The notes under the pieces were generated by a model. It ran no database searches and was not told the origin of the DNA. It saw nothing but the letters and a program-made list of their open reading frames with translations. Below are positions 9,169 through 17,478 of a DNA stretch of 64,000 bases, piece by piece. The position numbers and the translations under genes are program-made. The DNA lies in assembly GCF_019656315.1 (NCBI RefSeq), contig NZ_BPLU01000026.1, positions 25,751-89,750 of the forward strand, given 5' to 3'. Within the stretch, counting starts at the first letter, position 1. Every line of letters starts with the position of its first letter. The DNA is from Flavobacterium sp. UMI-01. Lineage in GTDB: Bacteria; Bacteroidota; Bacteroidia; Flavobacteriales; Flavobacteriaceae.

Positions 9169-9206
9169 TCCTCCCCCGACCCCTCCGAAGAAGGGGAGAC
9201 TGGGTG
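9169..9206 (-). repeat. GC-rich palindromic spacer repeat, start-codon half (metF)
   Basis: CTCCCCCGACCCCTCCGAAG followed by the complementary AAGGGGAG, placed a few bases before the metF ATG. Related copies precede the starts of fpr, the sulfite reductase gene and cysN. Confidence 0.7.
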
Positions 9207-9238
9207 TTATTTAATTGAACAATATTTTTTTCCACATC

Positions 9239-9276
9239 GGCTCCTCCCCGCAGCGGCGGGAGGCTGGGTGGGGATT
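9239..9276 (-). repeat. GC-rich palindromic spacer repeat, stop-codon half (metH)
   Basis: Hairpin CTCCTCCCCGC/GCGGGAGG followed by CTGGGTGGGGATTA on the plus strand. It abuts and overlaps the metH stop codon. Same layout as 19656-19697 and 21045-21081. Confidence 0.7.
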
Positions 9277-11959
9277 AATCTGCAATATTAGGACTTAGCC
9301 ATTTCATAGCCAAATCAGTCGAGATACTTCTACGTTTGGCATAATCAATTACTTGATCGTCTTTTATTTTTCCTAGTCCAAAGTACTTACTTTCAGGATT
9401 TCCAAAATAATACCCAGACACTGACGAAGCAGGCCACATCGCCATACTATCCGTCAATTTTACCCCAATAGCTTCTTCTACATTGAGTAATTTCCAAATC
9501 GTTGGTTTTTCTAAGTGATCTGGACAAGCTGGATACCCTGGCGCAGGACGAATTCCTTTGTATTTTTCCTTAATTAATTCTTCATTTGATAAAGACTCAT
9601 CAGCATCATAGCCCCAAAATTCTTTACGCACACGCTCATGTAAATATTCAGCAAAGGCTTCCGCAAAACGATCCGCCAAAGCTTTGACCATAATCGAATT
9701 GTAATCGTCTAGATTATCACGGTATTCATCAGCCCATTCATCGACACCAAAACCGGTTGTCACACAGAAAGCTCCCATGTAATCAGTTACTCCATTGTCT
9801 TTTGGCGCAATAAAATCAGCCAAGGCAATATTTGGTGCTCCCTTAGTTTTTTGTGATTGCTGACGTAGCGTTAAGAACTTTTCTATCTCTTTTCCGTTGG
9901 CATCATACAATTGAATATCATCATCATTTACCTGATTGGCAGGGAAAATCCCGTAAATTCCTTTGGCTTGTAATTTCTTTTCTTTCAAAATCACCTCTAG
10001 CATTGCCTGAGCATCTTTGAACACCGCTGTAGCTTGTTCTCCTACCACCTCATCTGTTAAAATAGCGGGATATTTTCCGTGTAATTCCCATGTTTGAAAA
10101 AACGGCGTCCAATCGATATAAGGTACTAAAACATCCAAATAGACTTCTATAACCTGCGCTCCAATTTGTTTAGGCTGCACGGGAGTATATTGTCCCCAGT
10201 CCAGTTGCAATTTATTTTTACGTGCTTCTTCAATCGTCAAGAAATTTTTATCTCTAGAACGGTTCAAATAACCTTCTCGCAAGGCATCGTATTCTTCACG
10301 AATAGCCTTAGCATATTCTTCTTTATTTTGATCCAATAAATTACCTGCTACTGTCACCGCTCGCGAAGCATCGTTTACATGTACCGCTGTAGCCTTATAT
10401 TGAGGAGCAATTTTCACGGCCGTGTGGGCACGCGAAGTGGTTGCTCCACCAATCATTACTGGAATTTTTATGTTTCTCTTATCTAATTCCTTGGCCAAAA
10501 ATACCATTTCGTCTAGCGATGGTGTTATCAAACCGCTCAAACCTATAATATCTACTTCATGTTCGATGGCTGCCGCGATAATTTTTTCTGGTGGCACCAT
10601 CACACCAAGGTCGATAATTTCGTAATTATTACAAGCTAGCACTACACCCACAATATTTTTACCAATATCATGAACGTCTCCTTTTACAGTTGCCAATAAA
10701 ATTTTACCATTCCCTTCTTTGTCTCCCGCTTGTTTCGAAGCTTCAATAAAAGGCAACAAATACGCCACGGCTTTTTTCATCACACGTGCCGATTTCACCA
10801 CCTGTGGCAAAAACATTTTTCCGGAACCAAACAAATCTCCTACGACATTCATTCCCGCCATCAGATTGATTTCGATTACTTCAATCGGCTTTGTAGCGGC
10901 CAAACGAGCTTCTTCAACATCCGTTTCAATAAAAGCATCAATTCCTTTTACTAACGAATGGGTGATGCGTTCTTGTACCGTTCCCGAGCGCCATTCTTGT
11001 GCCTCCGCTTCAGTAGCTTTCGTTCCTGTACCTTTTACACTTTCAGCAAAATCCAACAAACGCTCTGTAGCATCGTCACGTCGGTCCAAAATCACATCCT
11101 CAACATGTTCCAATAAATCCTTCGGAATATCGTCATAAATGGTCAACATCTCCGGGTTTACGATTCCCATCGTCATACCCTCTTTGATGGCATGATACAA
11201 GAAAACCGAGTGCATCGCCTCACGAACAACATCATTTCCTCTAAACGAAAACGACACATTACTCACCCCACCACTAATGTGTGCGTGTGGTAAATTTTCG
11301 CGAACCCAACGTGTCCCTCTAAAAAAATCCAAGGCATTCAGGCGGTGTTCTTCCATACCTGTTGCTACTGGAAAAATATTCAAATCGAAAATAATATCCT
11401 GAGGTGGGAAACCTACTTTGTTCACCAAAATATCATAGGAACGCTGACAAATCTCCACTCTGCGCTCGTAATTATCCGCCTGACCTACTTCGTCAAAAGC
11501 CATAACGATTACCGCTGCACCATAACGCTTGATGAGTTTGGCATGATGAATAAACTGTTCCTCGCCTTCTTTCAACGAAATCGAGTTCACCACACATTTC
11601 CCTTGCACCACTTTCAGTCCAGCTTCGATAATATGCCATTTCGAACTGTCAATCATAATAGGCACACGAGCGATATCAGGCTCCGCAGCGATTAAGTTCA
11701 GGAATTTCACCATCGCATATTCACCATCAAGCATTCCCTCATCCATGTTGATATCAATGATTTGCGCTCCCCCTTCTACCTGCTGTCTGGCGATATCTAG
11801 CGCTTCATCGTATTTCTCTTCCTTAATCAATCGAAGGAATTTTCTAGAACCCGTTACGTTCGTACGCTCTCCGACGTTCACAAAAACACTATCCGGCGTA
11901 ATAATCAAAGGTTCTAATCCCGATAAAACTAAATTTCTTCTTGGTTCTACTGCTGCCAT
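9275..11959 (-). CDS. metH: Methionine synthase, folate/cobalamin/reactivation half
   Basis: 894 residues lacking the homocysteine domain. Visible are the pterin-binding domain ([19 protein letters not shown], about 26-44; [24 protein letters not shown]), the cobalamin cap and B12 Rossmann domain with the axial-His motif DVHDIGKNI (about 427-435) and GLSGLITPS, and the AdoMet reactivation domain with [12 protein letters not shown] near the C-terminus. It completes B12-dependent homocysteine methylation with the separate homocysteine-binding gene at 14180. Together the two polypeptides total about the length of one-piece MetH. ATG at 11959. Confidence 0.95.
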   Translation of the reverse strand: MAAVEPRRNLVLSGLEPLIITPDSVFVNVGERTNVTGSRKFLRLIKEEKYDEALDIARQQVEGGAQIIDINMDEGMLDGEYAMVKFLNLIAAEPDIARVPIMIDSSKWHIIEAGLKVVQGKCVVNSISLKEGEEQFIHHAKLIKRYGAAVIVMAFDEVGQADNYERRVEICQRSYDILVNKVGFPPQDIIFDLNIFPVATGMEEHRLNALDFFRGTRWVRENLPHAHISGGVSNVSFSFRGNDVVREAMHSVFLYHAIKEGMTMGIVNPEMLTIYDDIPKDLLEHVEDVILDRRDDATERLLDFAESVKGTGTKATEAEAQEWRSGTVQERITHSLVKGIDAFIETDVEEARLAATKPIEVIEINLMAGMNVVGDLFGSGKMFLPQVVKSARVMKKAVAYLLPFIEASKQAGDKEGNGKILLATVKGDVHDIGKNIVGVVLACNNYEIIDLGVMVPPEKIIAAAIEHEVDIIGLSGLITPSLDEMVFLAKELDKRNIKIPVMIGGATTSRAHTAVKIAPQYKATAVHVNDASRAVTVAGNLLDQNKEEYAKAIREEYDALREGYLNRSRDKNFLTIEEARKNKLQLDWGQYTPVQPKQIGAQVIEVYLDVLVPYIDWTPFFQTWELHGKYPAILTDEVVGEQATAVFKDAQAMLEVILKEKKLQAKGIYGIFPANQVNDDDIQLYDANGKEIEKFLTLRQQSQKTKGAPNIALADFIAPKDNGVTDYMGAFCVTTGFGVDEWADEYRDNLDDYNSIMVKALADRFAEAFAEYLHERVRKEFWGYDADESLSNEELIKEKYKGIRPAPGYPACPDHLEKPTIWKLLNVEEAIGVKLTDSMAMWPASSVSGYYFGNPESKYFGLGKIKDDQVIDYAKRRSISTDLAMKWLSPNIAD

Positions 11960-12039
11960 TTTTTTTATTTTGAGTCACTAAGGTTCTGTCCCGATGGTTC
12001 TGTACTTAGGTCCTAAGTATTATTCTATTCTTATTTTTT

Positions 12040-12150
12040 CGGCGTGTCCCTCCCAAAAAAGGTCGGGTCGGGCTATTCGCTTTATCTTTTATTCCGTCCC
12101 GAAGTGTCGGGACTTCATAAAAGGATGCCGCTACTATCCCTCACGCGGGC
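12040..12150. repeat. Interspersed palindromic repeat block
   Basis: GC-rich block in AT-rich DNA containing a perfect hairpin GTCCCGA-AGTG-TCGGGAC (about 12095-12112) and phrases such as CGGGTCGGGCTATTCGC and ATCCCTCACGCGGGC. It resembles intergenic repeats I associate with Flavobacterium genomes, and shares phrasing with 15300-15480. No protein-coding content is credible. Confidence 0.55.
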
Positions 12151-12158
12151 ATTGTGCA

Positions 12159-12992
12159 TTACATCAACTTCTTTTGTTCTATTTTCAAAAGCGAAGTCAT
12201 TTGTTCAATCCCCATTTTATTTAATCTTAATGCTCGTTCGTTTTGAGACAATCCTAATTTGATTAACTCTGCATTCATACTTTCCATATTTACCAAAACA
12301 ATCAACTGATGATAGCTTGCCTCATCACGAATATTTCCTTTACTATCAGGATTCTGTTTTCTCCAATCTTTGGCTGTAATACCAAACAAGGCTACATTCA
12401 ACACATCAGCTTCACTTGCATAAACAATGCCTTTGAGTTTTTTACTAATATCAGATGGAATTATATTTTCTTTTATTGCATCTGTATGAATTCGATAATT
12501 TATCTTAGATAACTCTCTACTCAAATTCCAACTTAAAGATAACCTACTATTTTCATCTCCCTTAAGCCTTTGATAATCTTTAATTATATACAATTTAAAC
12601 TCTGCCGATACCCAAGAAGCAAACTCAAAAGCGATATCCTTGTGAGCAAAAGTCCCACCATATCTCCCCGACTTTGATACTATCCCAATAGCATCTGTCG
12701 TGCTTATCCATTTTTGAGGTGACAAAGTAAATGCATTTGTTCCCGCTTCGTTTTTAAACCTATCGAATTCGATAGGTTTAAAATTAGGATTATTTAATTG
12801 TTCCCAAAGACCTATAAAAAGGATTGTATCCTTACTCCTTAGCCAATTGTTAACAACAATAAAAGCATCATCTGGATTTTTAAACTTAGCAATATCGGTC
12901 AATGAAAGATAATCATTATCATCTCCAAAATGCAAAACAGCAATATTTGCTCCATTGGCATTCAATATTACTTTTTGTTTAATTTTATCCAT
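12159..12992 (-). CDS. KilA-N domain protein
   Basis: 277 residues. The N-terminal two thirds match the KilA-N DNA-binding family: YLSLTDIAKFKNPDDAFIVVNNWLRSKDTILFIGLWEQLNNPNF, then WISTTDAIGIVSKSGRYGGTFAHKDIAFEFASWVSAEFKLYIIKDYQRLK. KilA-N proteins are typical of phages and mobile loci, though chromosomal copies are common and their function is unknown. The gene sits between the two halves of the methionine synthase operon, same strand, bordered on both sides by palindromic repeats, which suggests acquisition. ATG at 12992. Confidence 0.88.
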   Translation of the reverse strand: MDKIKQKVILNANGANIAVLHFGDDNDYLSLTDIAKFKNPDDAFIVVNNWLRSKDTILFIGLWEQLNNPNFKPIEFDRFKNEAGTNAFTLSPQKWISTTDAIGIVSKSGRYGGTFAHKDIAFEFASWVSAEFKLYIIKDYQRLKGDENSRLSLSWNLSRELSKINYRIHTDAIKENIIPSDISKKLKGIVYASEADVLNVALFGITAKDWRKQNPDSKGNIRDEASYHQLIVLVNMESMNAELIKLGLSQNERALRLNKMGIEQMTSLLKIEQKKLM

Positions 12993-13034
12993 AAATTACT
13001 TTTCTATATTTCGCTTTGTTCTAATCTAATCTGT

Positions 13035-13083
13035 CCAACGGGTTAAAACCCGTTGCTACAAAATGTATCGTTCCTACGGAACT
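13035..13083. repeat. Palindromic repeat, copy 1 (AACGGGTT family)
   Basis: Hairpin AACGGGTT-AA-AACCCGTT (13038-13055) followed by GCTACAA and CGTTCCTACGGAACT. A second copy with the same right half lies at 16779-16819. Confidence 0.7.
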
Positions 13084-13098
13084 TTATTTTTTTTATTC

Positions 13099-13195
13099 GC
13101 TAGTGCGAGCGTCACGCTCGTACACATTCCTATTATTAATATTAAAAGAAACGCTAATCATTCTTTGCAGGCACGAGCGGGATGCTCGCGCTAGC
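13099..13195. repeat. Inverted pair of REP-like hairpins
   Basis: Two 25-nt units in opposite orientation (13099-13123 and 13171-13195) separated by 47 nt. Each has an internal hairpin (GAGCGT-C-ACGCTC, and CGAGC-GGGAT-GCTCG). They differ at four positions when one is reverse-complemented. The layout is that of BIME/REP elements, which in other bacteria are mobilised by RAYT transposases. None is seen in this window. Confidence 0.72.
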
Positions 13196-13209
13196 TAAAA
13201 GATTTCCTT

Positions 13210-14103
13210 TTATTTATTACTGGTAATTATATAAGTAGTATTGTAAAAAAAATCTATAGGAATATTATTCCTCCTTGCTGGTATTATTTTTTTATTAAAA
13301 GATTTTACAACTCTATCAATTTCATTCTTAATTACCTTTTTTGGTGCAATACAATTTACATTGTATATTTTACCATTAGAATCAACAGAAAATCTAGATT
13401 CAATTTTAACTTCATTCATCTTTTGTGATAACGAAATATTATTCAAAATATATTCTCGAAATTCGTTATAAAAGCAACTTGACCTACTCATACCTGTCTC
13501 AAGTACTTCACAATTTTCAGTAGTTGGACTTATATCTAAAATAACGTTTGTACTAGCTTTTATAATTGTTTTCCTTTTTACTTTCTCAAATAATTGAATA
13601 CTATTTAATCCTAACTTATTTTCTTCAGTCAATTTAAGTTTTTCTAAAGGAAATTTCTTAAATATTTCCTTGACAAGCTTATTTAATACATTATCACCTG
13701 TACTAACTTTAAAATTATAAGGTTTACCTTTTTTATCAACATCAAAAAAAAATCTTATTGTGTAATCATAAACATCTAATTTATATGGATTAGCCTTAAA
13801 ATCATATAAAGATTTAATTTTATCATAATCAATTCTTTCTAAATCTTGAGAATTTAAATTTTCTTTAAAAAAAAGTGACAGTTCACTATTTACATCAGGT
13901 TTTGACAAAGTCTTAAATGTATGTCTTTCAATTGAATCTGATAAAACAAAATCTTTTTTTGAGTAATACGGATTAGAAAGCTTACTTATCAATGATTCGT
14001 TTAATGATTCTGATATTCTAGTTTGTAAATCATTTCTACTTGTAAACTGAGAAAAACTACTTACTGAACAAAGTAGAAGTAGTATTATTAATACTTTTTC
14101 CAT
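13210..14103 (-). CDS. Secreted protein with two TonB-C-like halves
   Basis: 297 residues with signal peptide MEKVLIILLLLCSVSSFSQ. Two stretches have the TonB_C strand-turn-strand pattern: YTIRFFFDVDKKGKPYNFKV (about residues 120-140), and VKIESRFSVDSNGKIYNVN near 235-253 ending in IPIDFFYNTTYIIT. No membrane anchor. I do not recognise a named family for the whole protein. It is more AT-rich than its neighbours and lies within the methionine synthase operon between the homocysteine methyltransferase and KilA-N genes, as though inserted with them. ATG at 14103. Confidence 0.6.
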   Translation of the reverse strand: MEKVLIILLLLCSVSSFSQFTSRNDLQTRISESLNESLISKLSNPYYSKKDFVLSDSIERHTFKTLSKPDVNSELSLFFKENLNSQDLERIDYDKIKSLYDFKANPYKLDVYDYTIRFFFDVDKKGKPYNFKVSTGDNVLNKLVKEIFKKFPLEKLKLTEENKLGLNSIQLFEKVKRKTIIKASTNVILDISPTTENCEVLETGMSRSSCFYNEFREYILNNISLSQKMNEVKIESRFSVDSNGKIYNVNCIAPKKVIKNEIDRVVKSFNKKIIPARRNNIPIDFFYNTTYIITSNK

Positions 14104-14179
14104 ATTTACACAACTTTAAATTTTATTTGAACTTAAAAAAAATTACCCTTTGTGACTTTATCTATTGCTAACGTAGAAT

Positions 14180-15181
14180 TTACAAACTCGCCTCCGAAAC
14201 CCTAGGCTTATACTGCGCAGCAGCCTCAGCAATCAAACGGATATGATCCGGAGTGGTACCACAACATCCACCAATAATGTTTACCAAATTATCATCTAAA
14301 TATTCTTTGATAAAAGCTTGCATTTGCTCTGGTGTTTCGTCGTATTCTCCAAAGGCGTTTGGCAATCCTGCGTTGGGATGTGCGGAAACATTGAAAGATG
14401 TATTTTGAGACAAATTCTGTAAATACGGTTTCAACAAATCGGCTCCTAAGGCACAATTGAATCCTACACTCAACAACGGAATATGCGATATTGAAATCAA
14501 GAAAGCCTCTACCGTTTGTCCCGAAAGTGTTCTCCCTGAAGCATCGGTAATCGTTCCTGAAACCATGATTGGAATATCAATTCCGCGCTCTTCTTTTACT
14601 TCTTCGATAGCAAAAAGTGCGGCTTTAGCATTTAGCGTATCAAAAATAGTTTCTACCAATAATAAATCACTTCCACCATCCATCAAGGCTTCCACCTGTT
14701 GTTTGTAAGCAATGCGCAAATCATCAAAAGTTACCGCTCTATATCCTGGGTCGTTTACATCAGGTGACATACTTGCTGTTCTGTTTGTTGGCCCTATTGA
14801 ACCGGCAACAAAACGAGGTTTGTCTGGATTTTTGGCGGTGAATTCGTCAGCTACTTGACGGGCAATTTTAGCCGACTCGTAATTCAACTCATACACCAAA
14901 TCTTCCATGTGGTAATCCGCCATACCGATAGTGGTTCCTGAGAAGGTATTGGTTTCTACAATATCTGCTCCTGCTTCAAAATACGCAGCGTGAACCTCAG
15001 CAATCGCTTTGGGTTGTGTTAACGACAATAAATCGTTGTTCCCTTTTAAAGAATGGGGAAAATCTTTGAAGCGTTCGCCTCTAAAATCTTCTTCGGAAAA
15101 ATTGTAGCGTTGCAACATGGTTCCCATGGCACCATCGAGAACGAGGATTCTTTTTTTGATTTCTTCTTGAATGCTTGGCAT
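14180..15181 (-). CDS. Homocysteine S-methyltransferase half of split MetH
   Basis: 333 residues forming the homocysteine/zinc domain: [14 protein letters not shown] (about 10-23), [42 protein letters not shown], and the zinc ligands GFNCALGA and [11 protein letters not shown]. In one-piece MetH this is the N-terminal domain; here it is a separate gene that needs the metH product (9275-11959) for methyl-B12. Split MetH is usual in Bacteroidota, but the two genes are normally adjacent; here two extra genes separate them. Confidence 0.92.
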   Translation of the reverse strand: MPSIQEEIKKRILVLDGAMGTMLQRYNFSEEDFRGERFKDFPHSLKGNNDLLSLTQPKAIAEVHAAYFEAGADIVETNTFSGTTIGMADYHMEDLVYELNYESAKIARQVADEFTAKNPDKPRFVAGSIGPTNRTASMSPDVNDPGYRAVTFDDLRIAYKQQVEALMDGGSDLLLVETIFDTLNAKAALFAIEEVKEERGIDIPIMVSGTITDASGRTLSGQTVEAFLISISHIPLLSVGFNCALGADLLKPYLQNLSQNTSFNVSAHPNAGLPNAFGEYDETPEQMQAFIKEYLDDNLVNIIGGCCGTTPDHIRLIAEAAAQYKPRVSEASL

Positions 15182-15190
15182 AAGTTTCTA

Positions 15191-15270
15191 TTTACCGCTA
15201 AGACGCTAAGGCGTGAAAGCTTTTTTTATATTCTATTTTGTTTTTACCGCTAAGACACTAGGGCGCAAAG
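15191..15270. repeat. Two direct copies of an ACCGCTAAGACGCTAAGGCG repeat
   Basis: TTTACCGCTAAGACGCTAAG at 15191-15210 and a diverged copy, TTTACCGCTAAGACACTAGG, at 15243-15262, each followed by GCG and AAAG. Repeats of this wording are scattered through many bacterial genomes. They lie just upstream of the homocysteine methyltransferase gene. Confidence 0.65.
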
Positions 15271-15299
15271 AGGTTTTCTTTTTTGTAATTTTCCTAAAA

Positions 15300-15480
15300 A
15301 GCACTTTCGTGGCTCTTTAGCCCCGACCAGCCTGACGGCGGACAGGTTGTAACGGAAATCCTTTTTATTTTGTCATACTGAGCTTCTCGATGTATAAAAT
15401 AAAAAGATTGCAGCGAAAAGCGGGAACAGACTTCCCTAAAAATGCCTAATGCTGTGCTCCTTATCTTTCGTTTTTAGGAA
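15300..15480. repeat. Degenerate interspersed repeat region upstream of split metH operon
   Basis: GC-rich fragments such as CCTGACGGCGGACAGG and AAAGATTGCAGCGAAAAGCG, plus an inverted repeat CCTAAAAA...TTTTTAGG near 15434-15478. There is no open frame. It occupies most of the 437-nt space between the ferredoxin reductase terminator and the homocysteine methyltransferase gene, where the operon promoter must also lie. No consensus promoter is obvious. Confidence 0.55.
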
Positions 15481-15560
15481 ATGCAAAGTAAAGCAATAGC
15501 CTTACCACTTGCAAGTTTTTTTAAGTTGCTCAGTTTCTAAGACTCTAAGTTAGAAGTTAA

Positions 15561-15595
15561 TTAAAAAAAGGCTCTAAGCAAAAACTTAGAGCCTT
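15561..15595 (-). terminator. Terminator of the cys operon
   Basis: 11-bp stem AAGGCTCTAAG (15568-15578) / CTTAGAGCCTT (15585-15595), followed on the minus strand by a T run. It lies 24 nt after the fpr stop codon, closing the cysH-to-fpr transcript. Confidence 0.85.
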
Positions 15596-15618
15596 AGTAA
15601 CTTAGTATCTTAGCTACC

Positions 15619-16671
15619 TTAGTTTATCGCTTTTACGACTGCTTTTGGTGCTTCTTTACGAGTACCATCGAAACCGTCAACTCCTGATACAGTTGTGTAT
15701 TTCAACACATAACGTTTTCCTGGGTTGATGATTTGGTAAGCCGCTTGGCACATCAAAGTAGCTTCGTGGAAACCACAAAGAATTAACTTCAATTTACCTG
15801 GGTATGTATTGATATCTCCGATTGCGAAGATTCCAGGAATATTAGTTTGATAGTCTAAAGCATTGTTTACTTTAATTGCGTTTTTCTCGATTTCAAGACC
15901 CCAGTTTCCGATAGGACCTAATTTAGGTGTCAATCCGAAAAGTGGAATGAAATAGTCACAAGGAATGTTACGGTGTGCTCCGTTTTCGTCCAAATCGATA
16001 GACTCCACGTGCTCTGCTCCTTTAATTCCAACTACCTCAGCAGGAGTAATCATGTGGATTTTTCCAGCGTCTTTTAATTCCTGTACTTTTTCAACAGAAT
16101 CCAAAGCACCACGGAATTCGTTACGACGGTGTACTAATGTTACCTCAGAAGCAACATCAGCCAAGAAGATACTCCAATCCAAAGCAGAATCTCCACCACC
16201 TGCGATAACCACACGTTTGTCTCTGAATTCTTCTGGGTTTTTGATAAAGTATTTCACTCCTTTATTTTCATAAAACTCGATGTCCTCGATTAATGGTTTT
16301 CTAGGCTCAAAACTTCCTAATCCACCAGCAATAGCAATTACTTTGGCATGGAATTCAGTTCCTTCATTAGACGTTACAATAAAGCTACCGTCTTCTTGTT
16401 TTTCGATTGTTTCAGCACGCTCTCCAAGAGTAAAACCTGGCTCAAATTGTTTGATTTGCTCCATCAAATTATCCACTAAATCTCCTGCTAATACTTCAGG
16501 GAAACCTGGGATATCGTAGATTGGTTTTTTAGGATACAATTCGGCTAATTGACCACCCGGTTGTGGTAACGCATCTAGGATATGACATTTTAATTTCAAT
16601 AATCCTGCTTCAAAAACGGCAAATAAACCAGTTGGACCGGCTCCTATAATAAGGATATCTGTTTCAATCAT
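15619..16671 (-). CDS. Ferredoxin/flavodoxin-NADP reductase, thioredoxin-reductase-like
   Basis: 350-residue FAD/NAD(P) oxidoreductase: FAD site IIGAGPTGLFAVFEAGLL near the N-terminus, QPGGQLAELYPKKPIYDIPGFPEV, NADP site VVIAGGGDSALDW, and GIFAIGDINTYPGKLKLI near the end. The CxxC of thioredoxin reductase is absent, so it belongs to the TrxR-like ferredoxin-NADP reductases (YumC type). As last gene of the sulfate reduction operon it probably supplies electrons to the ferredoxin-type sulfite reductase; that link is inferred. Confidence 0.85.
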   Translation of the reverse strand: MIETDILIIGAGPTGLFAVFEAGLLKLKCHILDALPQPGGQLAELYPKKPIYDIPGFPEVLAGDLVDNLMEQIKQFEPGFTLGERAETIEKQEDGSFIVTSNEGTEFHAKVIAIAGGLGSFEPRKPLIEDIEFYENKGVKYFIKNPEEFRDKRVVIAGGGDSALDWSIFLADVASEVTLVHRRNEFRGALDSVEKVQELKDAGKIHMITPAEVVGIKGAEHVESIDLDENGAHRNIPCDYFIPLFGLTPKLGPIGNWGLEIEKNAIKVNNALDYQTNIPGIFAIGDINTYPGKLKLILCGFHEATLMCQAAYQIINPGKRYVLKYTTVSGVDGFDGTRKEAPKAVVKAIN

Positions 16672-16687
16672 TTTACTACTTTTTTAT

Positions 16688-16726
16688 CCTCCACCCGACC
16701 CCCTCCGAAAGAGGGGGAGACTAGAC
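16688..16726 (-). repeat. GC-rich palindromic spacer repeat, start-codon half (fpr)
   Basis: Copy of the family seen before metF: TCCTCCACCCGACCCCCTCC then GAGGGGGAGACT. It sits directly upstream of the reductase ATG. Confidence 0.7.
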
Positions 16727-16778
16727 GGAGTTTCTTATGTTATATTTACTCTTAATTAATTATTCTATAATCAACAGA

Positions 16779-16819
16779 AAAAACCGTTGCTACAATATGG
16801 TTCGTTCCTACGGAACTCT
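16779..16819. repeat. Palindromic repeat, copy 2
   Basis: AAACCGTTGCTACAATATGG then TTCGTTCCTACGGAACTCTA. This is a partial copy of the 13035-13083 element and ends at the stop codon of the siroheme dehydrogenase gene. Confidence 0.7.
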
Positions 16820-17450
16820 ATTCTCTATTTTCTTTATTCTTAAGCGAAGCTGTAATCTCATTCATCTTTTGTACTTTCTCTTCAAAGTCACCTTTGAGTG
16901 TGTTGCGATAATCGTTTAGGTTTTGCACCATTTGATTGATATCTTCTGGAATTACTTCTTCAAAAAACTCTCGCAATCGCTTGGCCGTTGTAGGTGATTT
17001 TCCGTTGGTCGAAATGGCAATTTTGACATTACCTTTGGTTACAATTCCGCCTAAGTAATAATCACATAAATCGGGTGTGTCAGCAATATTACAAATCAGA
17101 TACCTTTTTCGAGACAACTCATATACTCTTTTGTTGACTTTCAAATCATCTGTACAAGCAATGACCATGTGTCGTCTTTTTAACATTTTTTTCTTGAATC
17201 GTTTTTTGGTCAATTTTACAGAGGAATGTGCCTCCGCAAGAGTGACTAATTCAGGAATAAAACGTGGAGCAACCACCTCTACATTCGCGTTAGGACTGGA
17301 TTTCAATAAAAATGAGAGTTTTTCAAGTCCCACATTCCCACCTCCAACAATCAAAACGCTGAGATTATGCAATTTTAAAAAAACAGGATACAATGGGTTA
17401 CGCTCTTCGTTGGGAGCTAAAGGCTGTGAACTTTGGTCTTTATCAGTCAT
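16818..17450 (-). CDS. Siroheme synthase, precorrin-2 dehydrogenase/ferrochelatase domain
   Basis: 210 residues corresponding to the N-terminal CysG/Met8 part: LSVLIVGGGNVGLEKLSFLLKS (NAD Rossmann), VVAPRFIPEL, MVIACTDDLKVNKRVYELSRKR, ICNIADTPDLCDYYLGGI, and STNGKSPTTAKRLREFFEE. It oxidises precorrin-2 and may insert iron to make siroheme for the adjacent sulfite reductase. The uroporphyrinogen-III methyltransferase domain is not fused and no separate gene for it lies in the window. Starts 28 nt after the sulfite reductase gene, so cotranscribed. Confidence 0.88.
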   Translation of the reverse strand: MTDKDQSSQPLAPNEERNPLYPVFLKLHNLSVLIVGGGNVGLEKLSFLLKSSPNANVEVVAPRFIPELVTLAEAHSSVKLTKKRFKKKMLKRRHMVIACTDDLKVNKRVYELSRKRYLICNIADTPDLCDYYLGGIVTKGNVKIAISTNGKSPTTAKRLREFFEEVIPEDINQMVQNLNDYRNTLKGDFEEKVQKMNEITASLKNKENRE

Positions 17451-17478
17451 TGTATCTTGTTAATTTTATATTCTATTT

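Noticed and set aside
11994..12262. Plus-strand frames over 12.0-12.26 kb
   Set aside because: They fall in palindromic repeats and the 3' end of the KilA-N gene; no protein-like pattern.
15182..15618. SAM or cobalamin riboswitch before the split metH operon
   Set aside because: Only degenerate repeats seen; none of the conserved words of S-box or B12 riboswitches.
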